From Alistipes senegalensis JC50 (GTDB lineage Bacteria; Bacteroidota; Bacteroidia; Bacteroidales; Rikenellaceae): a stretch of 64,000 nt of DNA. Where the stretch lies: contig NZ_CP102252.1 in NCBI RefSeq assembly GCF_025145645.1, positions 1,178,001-1,242,000 of the forward strand, in the 5' to 3' direction. This document shows, piece after piece, positions 44,870-53,700 of this stretch. Under the pieces are notes generated by a model. That model ran no database searches. It was not told where the DNA came from and saw nothing but the letters and a program-made list of their open reading frames with translations. A program made the translations under genes and the position numbers. Position 1 is the first letter of the stretch, and each line of letters starts with the position of its first letter.

Positions 44870-47800
44870 ATGAAAAAACTGCAAACATACCTGTCGGGCA
44901 TCGCCGCCGTGCTGCTGCTGGCGGCACTCGGCGCCTGCACCGACGACGACAAGACGCTCAACGATGTCTATCTGGAAACCGACGCCTCCTATTACAGCGC
45001 CAACGCGCGCGGTCTGACCTACAACGGCGAGGAGGTGGTCATCCGCATCAAGTCGAACACCTACTGGATGGTCACCTACGACAAGGGAACCGGGCTCGAA
45101 GAGCCCTGGTTCACCCTTGCGCGGGAGGGCGGCAACGGCAGCGCGGACCTCGCGGTGACGGTGCAGCGCAACGACGGCAACGCCCGCTCGGCCGAACTGA
45201 AACTCGTCACCAACCGCAACGTCACGACGACCGTGACGCTCTCGCAGGCCGGCATCGGCGAACGGGTCTACTTCTACGGCGACGACTTCGGCGACGGGGG
45301 CGCAGGCTCTTCCGTCACGGAGTTCGGGGGCTGGAATCTGAGCGGCATGGGCATCGACGAGACCTACTACGACGGTCAGAACGCCACCCTCGACGCCGGA
45401 TCGCCCTCGGCGACCTACGACGGGGCGTCGGGCGGCAACAACGTCCTCTTCGGCGAGGGCGGCTGGCTCACGCTGGGCGGCATCGCCACCAAGGGCGACT
45501 ACAACTTCATCTTCTCGTTCGGCGTAAGCAACGACACGAAAGCGCCTTCCGCCGGCGATCTCAAACTCTGCATCAGCCAGGACCGCGTACAGTGGACCCC
45601 CGTGGAATACACGCTGCCCGCCTCGGCGGAGGCCGGCAAATGGAGCACGGTGCGCATCCCGTTCTTCATCAAGGAGGGGTGCCCGGCGGTCTTCTTCCGC
45701 TTCGAAAGCGCCTCGGCAGGCTACCGCATCGACGATCCCGCGCTCGAAGAGGGCGACGGAACGGGCGAGACGATCACGTTCCTCGAAGATGTCGTCAACT
45801 ACATCAAGACGGTGCTCTGGGAGGACGACTTCTCGTGGGCCAATAACGCCGCCTATGTGAAGAGCGACGCCTGGACGGGCTCCGACGGCACGCGCATCGA
45901 CCGCTGGACGGGCTACCCCGGCACGACCAACGGCTGGACGATCGAATCGGGCCGTGCGACCTCCTATCCACGCTCGGCGGGTTCGGCCAGCAGCACCGGA
46001 TACCTCAAGAGCGGCTGGGCCGACGGCGGCGCGGGACTCTTCTCGCCCAAACTCGAAGCCATCGGCAGCGAAGCCAAAGACATCACCGTTGAACTGACGC
46101 TGGCCGGCTGGACGCTGAACAACAAACCCGACAACGACCAACTGTGCATCCGCGTCGTCGGAGGCGGCACCATCGGCAACGCATCGAACACCGAACAGGT
46201 CTTCAGCATCGGCAGCTGGAACGAATGGACCGTCCACGAATTCGAGATTTTCGGGGCCACCGCCGCAACGCAGATCTACATCGGTTCGACGATCGAGGCC
46301 AACAACCGCTGGTTCATCGACCGCTTCCGGCTGATCCACGTCACCGAGAAGCCCGGCGACTTCGAACCCGAGCTCACGACCGACCCCGAATCGCTCGGAT
46401 TCATCACCGCAGGCGAAGACAAGCCGGTGAAAGTGACGGCCAACGCCGCATGGAGCGTCCGCAGCGAAGCCGGCTGGCTGTCGTTCGCGCCCGAAGGCGG
46501 CGATGCGGGGACCTCGACGGTGACGATCACCGCCGAACGCAACCAGACGGGAGCCGAACGCCCCGCGACGGTCGAATTCCTCATCGACGGCGAGGTGATC
46601 GCAACGCTCGGCGTAACGCAGAGCGGCGAGGAAATCCAATACGCCCCGTCGCCCGTCGGCCTCACGCTGATCGACGCATCGGCCACGGTGCTGACCTTCG
46701 GGTGGGACGAACCCGCCGAAGCGACGCACAAATACCGGACGGCGCTGTTCACCGACAAGGAGGGCGAACCCGTCCAGCAGTCGCCGGAATTCACGCTGGA
46801 TGCGAAATTCCCGACCCCGATCTTCACTTTCGGCGGCCTCGAACCCTCGACGACCTACCAGCTGGCCGTGCAGACGATCAGCACGACCGACGGTGTGGAG
46901 GATTCGCCCTACGTCTTCCTCGAAAGCCGCACGACCGCCGCGCAGACCGTCACGCCGGGCGCACTGGTTTCGATGCGCTTCGACCGGCTGAAATGGTGCG
47001 GCGACCATATGTTCAAGGCTTACGGCCTGCGCCCGGCGAGCGTCGGCGGCACGGTCGCTCCCGATGCCGCAGCGAACACCCTGACCAATGCCAACACGGG
47101 CGGTTCGTCCGATGTCTTCAACACCCACAGCGACGCCTTCCGGGCCGACCGCGGGGTGAGCGGCTGGTACGGACTTCGCGCCTACGAATATCCGGGCTAC
47201 ATCAAACTGGGAACCTCCTCCCAGGCGGGATTCCTCGTGACGCCGAAACTGAGCGGACTGAGCGAAGCCGCTGCCGTGCGCATCTCGTTCCGCCTCGGCA
47301 ACTGGAACGAACCCAATGCCGACGGTTCGGTCTTCACAATCGACAAGGCGGTCGTCCGGGTCGGCATCGTCCCGGAGGAGGTCACCGACGCCGACCTGAA
47401 AAGCTATGCGAACGCCTATACGCTGACGCAGAATCTCGTTTTCACGGCCGACGAAGTTCCCGTATCGGCGACTCCGCAGACATGGACCGACGTATCGTTC
47501 GAGGTGCCTGCCGTGAAACCGACCGACCGCCTGATTATCTACGCCACGGTCGACGGCACGGAAAAAGGCGGCAAGGCCCGCTACGAGGTGGACGACATCG
47601 AGGTCGTCCCGAGCAGCGTAAAACCCGTTACGGTCGTCTTCGAGGATACGTTCGACTGGGTCAATACCTCCGTAGACTGGGCCAACAAATTGGAGGCTTA
47701 TAAGGACAACTGGGCCGTATTCGACGGCCGCGTCTATGCCAAGTACTACTGCCTCCAGTTCGGCACCGGTTCCGCCGAAGCGGGCATCACGACGCATGCC

Positions 47801-48127
47801 CTGACGGAACTGGGCGCGACGCCGACCGACATCACCGTCGAGGCGCAACTCACGGGCAACGCGGCCAACAAGCAGAGCGCCTATTTCAAGATCACGGGTG
47901 CCGGTTCCTTCTCGGCAACCGAAAGCGTCACGGAAAAGACCGTCCAACTCGACGGCTTCATGCCCAACGCCAGCTCGGGAGCGACCGGCGAAGGCTTCGA
48001 AGGCTGGGAGACCAAGACGCTGACAGTCTATGGCGCCGACCAGACCACGCAAATCCGCCTGGCCTGCGTGAAAGTCGGCGGCGTGACCCAGCAATTCTGG
48101 CTCAACAGTTTCCGCGTAACCAAATAA
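44870..48127 (+). CDS. Large modular surface lipoprotein (BACON, Fn3, repeated jelly-roll modules)
   Basis: The 1085-residue product has a lipobox (LAALGACTDD), a BACON-like domain (about 25-125), two jelly-roll modules starting VYFYGDDFGDG (about 133) and VLWEDDFSW (about 314), a second BACON domain (about 500-585), an Fn3 domain (about 590-685) and two further modules at about 700 and 922. Each module starts with an F/W-x-D-x-F motif, and several contain a GTGS-type turn and end in a WFIDRFRL-like strand. Related modules occur in the lipoprotein at 53701. No catalytic motif is seen; it is probably a long surface binding protein. It closes the operon at the terminator at 48146. Confidence 0.75.
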   Translation: MKKLQTYLSGIAAVLLLAALGACTDDDKTLNDVYLETDASYYSANARGLTYNGEEVVIRIKSNTYWMVTYDKGTGLEEPWFTLAREGGNGSADLAVTVQRNDGNARSAELKLVTNRNVTTTVTLSQAGIGERVYFYGDDFGDGGAGSSVTEFGGWNLSGMGIDETYYDGQNATLDAGSPSATYDGASGGNNVLFGEGGWLTLGGIATKGDYNFIFSFGVSNDTKAPSAGDLKLCISQDRVQWTPVEYTLPASAEAGKWSTVRIPFFIKEGCPAVFFRFESASAGYRIDDPALEEGDGTGETITFLEDVVNYIKTVLWEDDFSWANNAAYVKSDAWTGSDGTRIDRWTGYPGTTNGWTIESGRATSYPRSAGSASSTGYLKSGWADGGAGLFSPKLEAIGSEAKDITVELTLAGWTLNNKPDNDQLCIRVVGGGTIGNASNTEQVFSIGSWNEWTVHEFEIFGATAATQIYIGSTIEANNRWFIDRFRLIHVTEKPGDFEPELTTDPESLGFITAGEDKPVKVTANAAWSVRSEAGWLSFAPEGGDAGTSTVTITAERNQTGAERPATVEFLIDGEVIATLGVTQSGEEIQYAPSPVGLTLIDASATVLTFGWDEPAEATHKYRTALFTDKEGEPVQQSPEFTLDAKFPTPIFTFGGLEPSTTYQLAVQTISTTDGVEDSPYVFLESRTTAAQTVTPGALVSMRFDRLKWCGDHMFKAYGLRPASVGGTVAPDAAANTLTNANTGGSSDVFNTHSDAFRADRGVSGWYGLRAYEYPGYIKLGTSSQAGFLVTPKLSGLSEAAAVRISFRLGNWNEPNADGSVFTIDKAVVRVGIVPEEVTDADLKSYANAYTLTQNLVFTADEVPVSATPQTWTDVSFEVPAVKPTDRLIIYATVDGTEKGGKARYEVDDIEVVPSSVKPVTVVFEDTFDWVNTSVDWANKLEAYKDNWAVFDGRVYAKYYCLQFGTGSAEAGITTHALTELGATPTDITVEAQLTGNAANKQSAYFKITGAGSFSATESVTEKTVQLDGFMPNASSGATGEGFEGWETKTLTVYGADQTTQIRLACVKVGGVTQQFWLNSFRVTK

Positions 48128-48145
48128 CGGAAACCTATCCACGAC

Positions 48146-48177
48146 AAAGGCCCGCACGGAAACCGTGCGGGCCTTTT
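48146..48177. terminator. Bidirectional terminator between convergent operons
   Basis: Perfect 14-base arms (48146-48159 and 48163-48176) with a 3-base loop carry A3 and T4 at the two ends. It lies 18 bases past the modular lipoprotein gene and 22 bases past the stop of the minus-strand SusD gene, so it can serve both. Confidence 0.9.
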
Positions 48178-48198
48178 CGGCAACTATCCGTCGGAGGG

Positions 48199-49971
48199 TC
48201 ACTCCTCCCAGCCGTCATTTTGCCCCAGCGCGGGGTTGATGACACAAGCCGTCTTGGGAATGGGATGGAGGTACTTGCGGTCCGCCCACATACGGGTTTC
48301 GTTGTAGATCAGACAGTTGTTTTTATCGAGCGTGTACTGGCCCTTGCTCAGGTCGATGTAGAATACGCCCTTTTCCGTACCGGGCTTGCCGTCCGTGACG
48401 CAGACGTCGTTGATACCGTCGCCGTTCAGGTCGTAGGCCTTCTCCTTTTCGGGAATGTAAATTCCGGTCCACTCCTTCTCGAGCAGGTTGCCCAGTTTCC
48501 AACGCATCAGGTCCTCGTAACGCAGGTTCTCGAGCAGCATCTCGATGGCCCGTTCGCGGCGAATCTCGAGAATCCACTTGTCGGTGGTCTGGTTGGCGTA
48601 ATAGTCGATCAGATAGGGGTCTGCGGCCAGGGGAACCTTGCTGTTGACACCGGCCCGCTCGCGCAGCAGCTTGATCGTCTGGTTCCACTCCGTCTCCCCG
48701 AACTCTCCCAGCTCAGCCTTCGCCTCGGCATAGTTGAGCAGCACCTCGGCAAAACGGAACACCGGCAGCGAATTGGTGCTGTTGTTGGTCCCTTCGTAGC
48801 GGTCGTCGTCGAGCGTCCATTTGATGACCTGATAGCCCGTGAGCGTCAGCGAGAAATCGGGAGCCTTCTGGGTATCCACCCCGGCGACCTTCTTCGAATA
48901 GCCGGGCGTGATGACCGACTGCATCAGGCGGTAATCGCGGTTCTTGACCTCCTCGGTAAACTCCGTCTTCTCATAGTCGGTACGGTCGGTGAAGCGCGAG
49001 CCGTCGAGCATCAGGTAGGTGTTCACGAAAGCCTTCGAAAGCGACCAGCGTGCGCCGTAGGAACCCGACGTGAATTTCCAGGTCGCGGAGTGGAACCGGA
49101 GCAGGTCCTCGCTGAATTCATTGGCGAGGATCACCTCCTGGTAATCGATCTCCTGACTGGTGAAAAGTTTGCGGTACTGGGTCTTCAGGCTGGCCGGGCT
49201 GTGCACAAGCGAATAGGGACTTTCGTTCATCAGCGTCTCGCAGGCCGAAACTGCCTCCCGGAGCCACTTCCCGGCCGACGCCTCCAGCCCCAGCTCCGTA
49301 TGGTACTTGCGGTAGGTTCCTTCATAGAGGCAGACACGGGCCTTGAAAGCCAGGGCCACCCAGCGGTTGATCTGCGAATTGTTCACATACGCCTTGTCCG
49401 ACAGGCAATGGGTCGCGGCGAAATTCAGGTCCTCCAGAATCTTATCCATGACGAACTCCCGGCTGTCACGCCCCTTGTAGAGGGCCTCCTCGTCCTCGGG
49501 ATCGATGGGTTTGTCGTACCAGGGCACCGGACCGAAGGTCTGCACCTTGCTGTAATAGAGCCAGGCACGCCAGAAACGACCCACACCCTCGTAATGTTTC
49601 ATCCTGGCGTCGTCACCCACGGCGGAAGCCGCCTCGTAGAGACGCGAAAGGAAATAGTTGACGTTGTAGATATTGGCCCAGTCGCTGGTCTCCCAGCCGG
49701 TCTGTTTCTCGGCGCTCCACGCCGTTTTGAGGAAATCCGAGGTGCTGTTGACAGCCATCAGGTCGGAATACTGGTCGCCGTAGGTCAGCGTCGTGTAACC
49801 GGGCATATTCTTTTGCAGCAGGCCGTTGACATAGAGCACCACATCCTTCTCCGAACGGAAGAACGTATCGGCTCCCACCTGGGAGAAGGGTTCGCGTTCG
49901 AAAAAGTTGGTGCACGATGCGAATCCGAGCGTCAGCAGCGCCAGCAGCGATATGGTCTTATAGTTTTTCAT
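48199..49971 (-). CDS. SusD/RagB-family lipoprotein
   Basis: ATG 49971 gives a 590-residue protein with signal peptide MKNYKTISLLALLTLGFASC; an earlier in-frame start at 50007 would lie inside SusC. SusD features include TNFFEREPFSQVGADTFFRS after the lipid Cys, RFAEVLLNYAEAKAELGEFG in the middle and LEIRRERAIEMLLENLRYED near the C-terminus. It partners with the SusC encoded 13 bases upstream. A calcium-binding-like DLNGDGIND segment near the C-terminus is an extra detail. The gene ends at the shared terminator at 48146. Confidence 0.95.
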   Translation of the reverse strand: MKNYKTISLLALLTLGFASCTNFFEREPFSQVGADTFFRSEKDVVLYVNGLLQKNMPGYTTLTYGDQYSDLMAVNSTSDFLKTAWSAEKQTGWETSDWANIYNVNYFLSRLYEAASAVGDDARMKHYEGVGRFWRAWLYYSKVQTFGPVPWYDKPIDPEDEEALYKGRDSREFVMDKILEDLNFAATHCLSDKAYVNNSQINRWVALAFKARVCLYEGTYRKYHTELGLEASAGKWLREAVSACETLMNESPYSLVHSPASLKTQYRKLFTSQEIDYQEVILANEFSEDLLRFHSATWKFTSGSYGARWSLSKAFVNTYLMLDGSRFTDRTDYEKTEFTEEVKNRDYRLMQSVITPGYSKKVAGVDTQKAPDFSLTLTGYQVIKWTLDDDRYEGTNNSTNSLPVFRFAEVLLNYAEAKAELGEFGETEWNQTIKLLRERAGVNSKVPLAADPYLIDYYANQTTDKWILEIRRERAIEMLLENLRYEDLMRWKLGNLLEKEWTGIYIPEKEKAYDLNGDGINDVCVTDGKPGTEKGVFYIDLSKGQYTLDKNNCLIYNETRMWADRKYLHPIPKTACVINPALGQNDGWEE

Positions 49972-49984
49972 GGTCGTATCCGAT

Positions 49985-52900
49985 TTAGAAAGTGAGGTTG
50001 ATTCCAAGGGTGAAGCTCCGCATCATGGGATAGCCGTAGCCGTCGCCCTCCTTGCCCGCGGACGACGAGAAGTCCTGGTCGCCGGAACCGATCACCTCCG
50101 GGTCGAAATTCTTGGCGTATTTCTTCAGCGGAGAGAAAGTCAGCAGGTTGTCGCCCGAGAAATAGACCTTGAGGGACTCCATGCCGATCTTCCGCGAAAT
50201 CTTCTTCGGGAAGGTGTAGTCCACCGTCAGGTTCTTCAGGCGGATGTACGAGGCATCCTGGATGTAGCGGTCGTTCGACGAGGACATGATACCCTTGGCC
50301 TTCTCGGCGATATAACCGCGCATGCGGGGCCAATAGGCCTTCGAATTCTGATTCTCCTCCGTCCAGCGGTGGCTCTCGTCCTGCCACGGCAGCGCAAAGC
50401 CGTAAGAACGTCCGTACTGTCCCCAGAAATAGGAAGACTCCTTGGCCGGGAACCAGTCGCGCTGGCCGACACCCTGCCAGAACATGCTCAGGCCGATCCC
50501 GTTCCAGTTGAAACCGACATTGATACCGTAGCAGTAGCGCGGCGTCGTGTTGCCGATCTTGCGCAGGTCGCCGTGGTTGTAGATCGTGCCGTCGCCGTTG
50601 TTCACGGCGCCGGAATCGTCGAGGTCGGCGAATTTCAGGTCGCCGGCCTGGTAGACCTCGCTGTTGTTGTTGGTGAAGGTCGCCGTCTGCCGGGGGCCCC
50701 AGTCGGCCGCCTCGGCATCCGTGGCGAAAAGACCCAGCACGTGATAACCCCAAATCTCGCCGATGGTCATGCCTTCGTAGTAGTTGTTGTCGTAAAGCGT
50801 CGGAAGCAGTCCCTTCTTGCTGGTATACTTGGTGATCTTGCTCAGGTTGTCCCAGACGGAGACCTTGAGGTTGTAGTTGAAATCCTTGCCGCCGGCTTTG
50901 AAGCTGTCGCGCCAGCCGACGCTCAGTTCCCAGCCGTCGGTCCGCATGCTGGCATAGTTGCCGCGCGGAGCCGTATAACCGGCAACAGCGGGAATCTCCT
51001 TGCCCGGGGTGAACATATCGGTCGTCACACGGCGGTAGATGTCGGCCGTGAAGTTGAAACGCCCGTTGAACATATCCAGGTCGAGGCCCAGGTCATAGGT
51101 CGTCGCCGTCTCCCAGGTCAGGCTCTTGGGCTGCATGCCCGGAGCGGCCGTATAGGAGAAATACTGGCCGTCCATCAGCACCGAACTCTTGTTGATCGAC
51201 ATGATCGAGAGGTACTTGTAGGGGTCTACGGCTCCGTTTCCGGCGCTGCCGACCGAGAAGCGCAGCTTCAGGTTGTCGAGCCATGTGCGGGCGCCCTCCA
51301 TGAAACCCTCCTCCGAGATGCGCCAGCCGGCCGAGGCCGAAGGGAAGAACCCCCACACCTGATTGCTCGGGAATTTCGACGAACCGTCGTAACGCCCGCT
51401 CACCTCGACGAGATATTTGCCCTTGTAACCGTAGTTCACGCGGAAGAACGCACCGGCGAAACCCCATTCATAGCTGCCGTTGTCCTTCAGGGTGATGTCT
51501 GTACCGTCCATCAGCGAAAAGTTGGGTTTCGAAGAGTCGAGCAGTCCCGTCCGGTAAGCGAGCGTCTTCATATACTGCTTCTCCTCGACGTTCCAGCCGG
51601 CAAGCATCGAAAGCGAGTGGTCGTCGCCCAACCGGGGCGAATAGGTCAGCGTGGCGTTGGTCGCGTAATAGTTCGTATTATAGGTGCGGTTCTCGTAATC
51701 GCTGTACTCCTCGCGGATGCCCGTCATGCCGGGACCGTTCGAATAGGAGTGCTGGTTGTTGACACGGTCCTGCTCGGAATGGTTGTAGAGGTAGGTGAAA
51801 TCACCCTTGAACGTAAGCACGTCCTTGATGATGTCCACGGTCAGGGCCGTCGTGTTCTTCATGTCGAACTTGAAATTGTCCTGATAGGTGTCGCCCTCCA
51901 CGAAACCGGCCCAGCCGATATAAGCCGCCGTGTTGGTCCACGTTCCGTCGGGATTCTTGACCAGGGCCACCGGGTAACCCTGATGCTCGAGCATCCGGTT
52001 GATCGTGAGCAGGCGATTCTCGAACGTGGCGCTCACGCGCGGCTGACGGTTGGTGCGGCGGACGAAATCGGTGCTGTTCTCGATACGCATCCATTTGAAC
52101 AGCTTCAGGCTGCCCTTCGCACGCACGTTATACTGCTTGAACTTGCCGTCGCCGGCGTTGTAAATATCTTTCTGTTCGAAGAAACGGCCCGACAAATAGT
52201 AATTCGCCACGTCGGTGCCGCCCGAAACGCTCAGGTTGTGCTGGTGGCCGGTGGTGTAGTCGCGGTAAACGACCTTGTGCCAGTCGGTATTGCCGAAGTA
52301 TTCATACTCTCCGTCGGAATTCACGCGCCATTTCTCGAACGAAGGATCGGCATCGCGCCGCGCCAGCTCGGCGGCCCACGCCGCGTTGTAGGGGAAAATG
52401 TTGTTGATCGAGGAGGGCTCCTTCTCGAAATAACCGACATAGGACTCCATGTAGGAGTTGAACCATCGCAGGCCGTTGGTCTCGGTCTGGGGTTCGACCG
52501 TCCGGTTCAGGATCGAGAACGAACCGTTGTAATTGATATGCACCTTGCCTTTCACGGGATCTTTCGTGGTCACGAGCACCACGCCGAAGGCACCGCGGGC
52601 TCCGTACACCGCCGTGGAAGAGGCGTCTTTTAGGACCGAAATACTTTTGATGTCGTCGGGATTCACGGCTGTTAGGTCCCCTTCCACACCGTCCACCAGC
52701 ACCAGTGCGCTGCCTCCGGCACCGATGCTGCTCACTGCGCCGCGGATTTTTATGTCCGCGCCGCGGGAAGCCTTACCGTCGTTCATGGTGATATTCAGAC
52801 CGGCAACCTGTCCCTGCAGCGACCGCACGGGGCTGGGGTTGGCACGCTGTTCGAAGATTTTGCCCGAGACCTGCTCCACGGCACCCACCACGTCGCGTTT

Positions 52901-53281
52901 CTTCTGCGTACCGTAACCGACCACCACGACCTCCTCCAACTGGTTGGCCGCCTCTTTCAGCGTCACGTCGAGCGTCGTCTGGTTCCCGATACGGAATTTC
53001 TGCGGCACATAGCCGATAAACTGGACAAGAAGCGTCTCGCCGCTGTTTACGGCGATCGTGAAAGCTCCGTTCACATCGGTGGTGACTCCGCGCGGAGTCC
53101 CCTCGACGACGACCGTCGCCCCGAGAACGGATTCGCCCGACTCACTGCGCACCACGCCCTTCAGATCATAGGTCCGGGCCAGCGCAGAGAACGAGAACGA
53201 GACACACAACAGGAGCAGAAAGAGCCTCCCGCAACCGGTCAGACGCCCGACCGGCTTGTTTTCATAGGAACATTGTTTCAT
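49985..53281 (-). CDS. SusC/RagA-family TonB-dependent transporter
   Basis: ATG 53281 gives a 1098-residue protein (MKQCSYENKPVGRL, then a hydrophobic signal segment and SALART). A carboxypeptidase-like sandwich (KGVVRSESGESVLGATVVVE), a TonB box (LEEVVVVGYG, about 118), a plug with VLKDASSTAVYGARGAFGVV and a long barrel to MMRSFTLGINLTF follow. There is no STN domain, so it is not tied to a local anti-sigma factor. No regulator gene lies next to it; the divergent lipoprotein genes at 53701-57640 are its likely functional partners. An open extension to 53383 has no signal-peptide character. Confidence 0.95.
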   Translation of the reverse strand: MKQCSYENKPVGRLTGCGRLFLLLLCVSFSFSALARTYDLKGVVRSESGESVLGATVVVEGTPRGVTTDVNGAFTIAVNSGETLLVQFIGYVPQKFRIGNQTTLDVTLKEAANQLEEVVVVGYGTQKKRDVVGAVEQVSGKIFEQRANPSPVRSLQGQVAGLNITMNDGKASRGADIKIRGAVSSIGAGGSALVLVDGVEGDLTAVNPDDIKSISVLKDASSTAVYGARGAFGVVLVTTKDPVKGKVHINYNGSFSILNRTVEPQTETNGLRWFNSYMESYVGYFEKEPSSINNIFPYNAAWAAELARRDADPSFEKWRVNSDGEYEYFGNTDWHKVVYRDYTTGHQHNLSVSGGTDVANYYLSGRFFEQKDIYNAGDGKFKQYNVRAKGSLKLFKWMRIENSTDFVRRTNRQPRVSATFENRLLTINRMLEHQGYPVALVKNPDGTWTNTAAYIGWAGFVEGDTYQDNFKFDMKNTTALTVDIIKDVLTFKGDFTYLYNHSEQDRVNNQHSYSNGPGMTGIREEYSDYENRTYNTNYYATNATLTYSPRLGDDHSLSMLAGWNVEEKQYMKTLAYRTGLLDSSKPNFSLMDGTDITLKDNGSYEWGFAGAFFRVNYGYKGKYLVEVSGRYDGSSKFPSNQVWGFFPSASAGWRISEEGFMEGARTWLDNLKLRFSVGSAGNGAVDPYKYLSIMSINKSSVLMDGQYFSYTAAPGMQPKSLTWETATTYDLGLDLDMFNGRFNFTADIYRRVTTDMFTPGKEIPAVAGYTAPRGNYASMRTDGWELSVGWRDSFKAGGKDFNYNLKVSVWDNLSKITKYTSKKGLLPTLYDNNYYEGMTIGEIWGYHVLGLFATDAEAADWGPRQTATFTNNNSEVYQAGDLKFADLDDSGAVNNGDGTIYNHGDLRKIGNTTPRYCYGINVGFNWNGIGLSMFWQGVGQRDWFPAKESSYFWGQYGRSYGFALPWQDESHRWTEENQNSKAYWPRMRGYIAEKAKGIMSSSNDRYIQDASYIRLKNLTVDYTFPKKISRKIGMESLKVYFSGDNLLTFSPLKKYAKNFDPEVIGSGDQDFSSSAGKEGDGYGYPMMRSFTLGINLTF

Positions 53282-53462
53282 CTCAAAAAGGTTTGTGTTT
53301 GTTGGTTGTAATTTTCCCCCGGGCGTCCGTCGGTTTCGAAACGGGTCCGGTCCGGAAGGAAATGCGCAAGTTTCCCAAAACAAACAGCGACAAACCTCAG
53401 CTTACATGCTCCGATACATTAATATATAATAAAGTTCATAAAAATGCCGCTTTTCTCTTTTG

Positions 53463-53492
53463 CAAATATAGATATTAATTCTTAAAAACAAA
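53463..53492 (-). promoter_or_regulatory. Predicted promoter of the second SusC gene
   Basis: On the minus strand TTTG (53492-53489) and TATATTTG (53470-53463) are 18 bases apart. The box lies about 180 bases upstream of the SusC start at 53281, giving a long leader. Confidence 0.6.
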
Positions 53493-53571
53493 CTTTTTGC
53501 TTTCTTTTTTAATCAGAATTTCACATAAAGGAAATAAAAAGTGCATTAAAATAAAAATAAGACCCCGAAAG

Positions 53572-53602
53572 TTTGCATATACAAAAAGAATGGCTACCTT
53601 TG
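53572..53602 (+). promoter_or_regulatory. Predicted promoter of the divergent lipoprotein genes
   Basis: TTTG (53572-53575) and TACCTTTG (53595-53602) are 19 bases apart, an exact match to the Bacteroidetes consensus. The start of the lipoprotein gene is at 53701. Together with the minus-strand promoter at 53463 it makes the 53282-53700 gap a divergent regulatory region with no gene of its own. Confidence 0.75.
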
Positions 53603-53700
53603 TTGTGCAAGTTTTACCCATCCGACAAACCAGCGACACCCGCAACCGAATACGGCCTTGCGACATGCCGGCTTGTTCCCGACCTTAAAACTTTGAAAAC

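Noticed and set aside
44765..48202. A very long open frame antisense to the modular lipoprotein (and similar ones opposite SusC, SusD and other genes)
   Set aside because: GC-rich codon use leaves the opposite strand free of stops; the composition is Arg/Gly/Val-rich with no domains, while the sense frame has signal peptide and domains.
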